A stretch of DNA of 64,000 bases from positions 2,225,668 through 2,289,667 of the forward strand of contig JAKJHU010000099.1 of assembly GCA_022316685.1 (NCBI GenBank), read 5' to 3'. Source of the DNA: Progne subis subis (taxonomy: Eukaryota > Chordata > Aves > Passeriformes > Hirundinidae). The notes under the pieces were generated by a model that saw nothing but the letters and a program-made list of their open reading frames with translations, did not search any database and had not been told where the DNA came from. Positions within the stretch are counted from its first letter, which is position 1; every line of letters starts with the position of its first letter. This document shows, one piece after another, positions 62,443 to 64,000 of the stretch. Position numbers and translations under genes: made by a program.

Positions 62443-64000
62443 GTAAGGCTTGTCCTGAGGCTCCAATCAACAAGGATTATTGCATCAAAAGGAGGTAGAG
62501 CCATCTCTTCTTAAACCAGGTTTAGTGTCAGTACAGCACTCTCAGCAAATTGCTTTTAAAATGTTCGCTAGGCTTAAAAATATTTCTAAATAAATAAATA
62601 AATAAACCATTTCCACTGTCAGAAAGATCAAGAGTTAGAAGCAGACAAGCCTGGACATTGGTTTGAATCACCATCATGATGTTCTCTTATTGGTTGTGAG
62701 TCACTGTCTTTTCTTTTAAATTGCCATTTTAATTCTATTTATACGTGAAGTAGTTAGAACTCTTACTCAGTGTGTCATGGGACTGATGAAAATAACATAG
62801 GGGAGAGGTTATGTCTTAATACTTAATGTTATTATTCTGCTTAAATATGATTCTACTGTATTTCTGATACCAAATTGCTGAAAGAAATGGGTGGCTATGG
62901 GATCTTGTTTTATTAATCTGTATAGAACAGTACATAATTGTACCATACAATAAAAATATCCACTGCCATGCTTTTTTGATATGAAGTATCTAAGTCTTGA
63001 TTTTCTAATATCATACAAAATTATGTATTTTCTGTTTGTTAGCTGAACTCAGGCTGAACTGAAAATTTCCCAGTCTGCCAATGTTTGCTCTAGCTTGATT
63101 CGCTTACTGCAGCAGCAAAATTTTTACTGTTCCTCCAAGAGAAAAGTAGTAGGGTTGATACTAACGGAACAAACGAAAAGTCCTTGGTTGTCAAAAAGAA
63201 GATTTAAGCACTCAACTTTGCTCAAATGCTCTTAGGAAAAGCACTTAGGGTTTAGTTCTTTGCCTTATCAGAGGACTGTCCAAGGGAAGGCTGCTGCTGC
63301 TGCTTCTCTGAACCACTGTGAATCTTGCTTTTATCTCTGAGGTAGCCCTGCATGGCAGCAGATGGGCTTCTCCACGTCCATAATTGGTGCCTCCAAAAGA
63401 ATCTTCTCCAAAAAAAGTATTGCTAAGGACAGGAGTACACAGAGCAGTTCCTTTGTAGCTATTAATATCTGTCATTTGACAATCACTAACTGGATTTCAA
63501 TAATTCAAATGAAACTGGTGTGGAAGTCCAATAAGGAACAAAATCTACCCAAATATTGACTTCTCCCTTTTGAACACTGAAAAAATTCAGCTGCAAACAG
63601 AAGCACTCCTTTGTTCCTGTTGAATTTCTGAACCATTGATCTAACAAATCTTCTTTTTCATCATCTCTGATACAAGATTATGTTCATATTTCTTTTGCAC
63701 AGCCTCATTACTGAATGAATGAATAGTATTTGTGTCTCAGAATTGTAAAGAGAAAAATTTGCAAGAATAAAGGTCCCTGAGCTCTTCTCAAACTGATAAA
63801 GAATCTGAAAAGACTTTAGAAGAAAATGTGGTTTGACTTTAAATGAAGAATCTCTCTGACATATCTTCCTTGGCATCTCTGCAGCCAGGTTTTCAAATTC
63901 CTGTTTCTGAAGAAATAGAGAGGCTTTTATTAAATCATAGTAAATAATCTATACCACATCAAGGTAATTTAAAAGAAGTGGCCTGAGCAGTTGTGTGGGA
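62443..64000 (+). other. Start of intron 6 of the USP22-like gene (continues past window)
   Basis: The intron opens with GTAAGG and shows no acceptor followed by USP22-like coding before the window ends. It contains a short (AAAT)n repeat at 62588-62606, about 4.8 units. I see no RNA gene, named repeat or other exon in this 1.56-kb stretch. Confidence 0.85.
62588..62606. repeat. (AAAT)n microsatellite
   Basis: Nearly five perfect AAAT units lie in intron 6. It is a simple tetranucleotide repeat with no evident role. Confidence 0.95.

Overview
The window is vertebrate nuclear DNA, almost certainly from a bird. Protein-coding sequence occurs only as short exons with GT/AG boundaries inside long AT-rich introns. 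The only interspersed repeats I can name are 3' ends of CR1 LINEs, with the typical avian tail (pieces near 13.15, 21.9-22.3, 43.4 and 44.7 kb). I see no operons, CRISPR arrays or prokaryotic signals, and I could not establish the species.

One gene is supported, on the + strand: five consecutive internal exons of a ubiquitin-specific protease of the USP22/USP27X/USP51 family, best called USP22. The exons are 20627-20759, 31444-31557, 36975-37076, 55480-55649 and 62295-62442. Their phases fit perfectly (0/1, 1/1, 1/1, 1/0, 0/1). Joined, they encode residues that align to human USP22 about 58-280 with no insertion or deletion. They cover most of the N-terminal ZnF-UBP domain, the linker, the catalytic Cys box (GNTCFMN) and the QQD box. 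The N-terminal exon with its promoter is not seen and is presumably upstream of base 1. The C-terminal half, with the second zinc-binding insert and the His box, lies beyond 64000. USP22 is the deubiquitinase of the SAGA co-activator, removing ubiquitin from histones H2B and H2A.

Layout: 1-20626 is presumed intron 1 (a juxtaposed splice acceptor/donor at 1458, three adjacent stem-loops at 2.3 kb, a purine-rich tract at 18.1 kb). 20760-31443 is intron 2 (a CR1 and a near-identical 250-bp duplication at 28.1 and 29.8 kb). 31558-36974 is intron 3 (a possible intronic poly(A) site and a G/T-only tract). 37077-55479 is intron 4 (18.4 kb, two CR1 ends). 55650-62294 is intron 5 (an A/C-only tract). 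62443-64000 is the start of intron 6.

No novel multi-gene system is visible. The most interesting leads concern RNA processing of this gene: a weak exon-3 donor followed by an open reading frame and a well-formed poly(A) signal, a candidate recursive-splice site in the first intron, and complementary G/U and A/C tracts flanking exons 4-5. A further question is whether this large AT-rich locus is true USP22 or an intron-bearing paralogue. The remaining open frames look like chance frames within introns.
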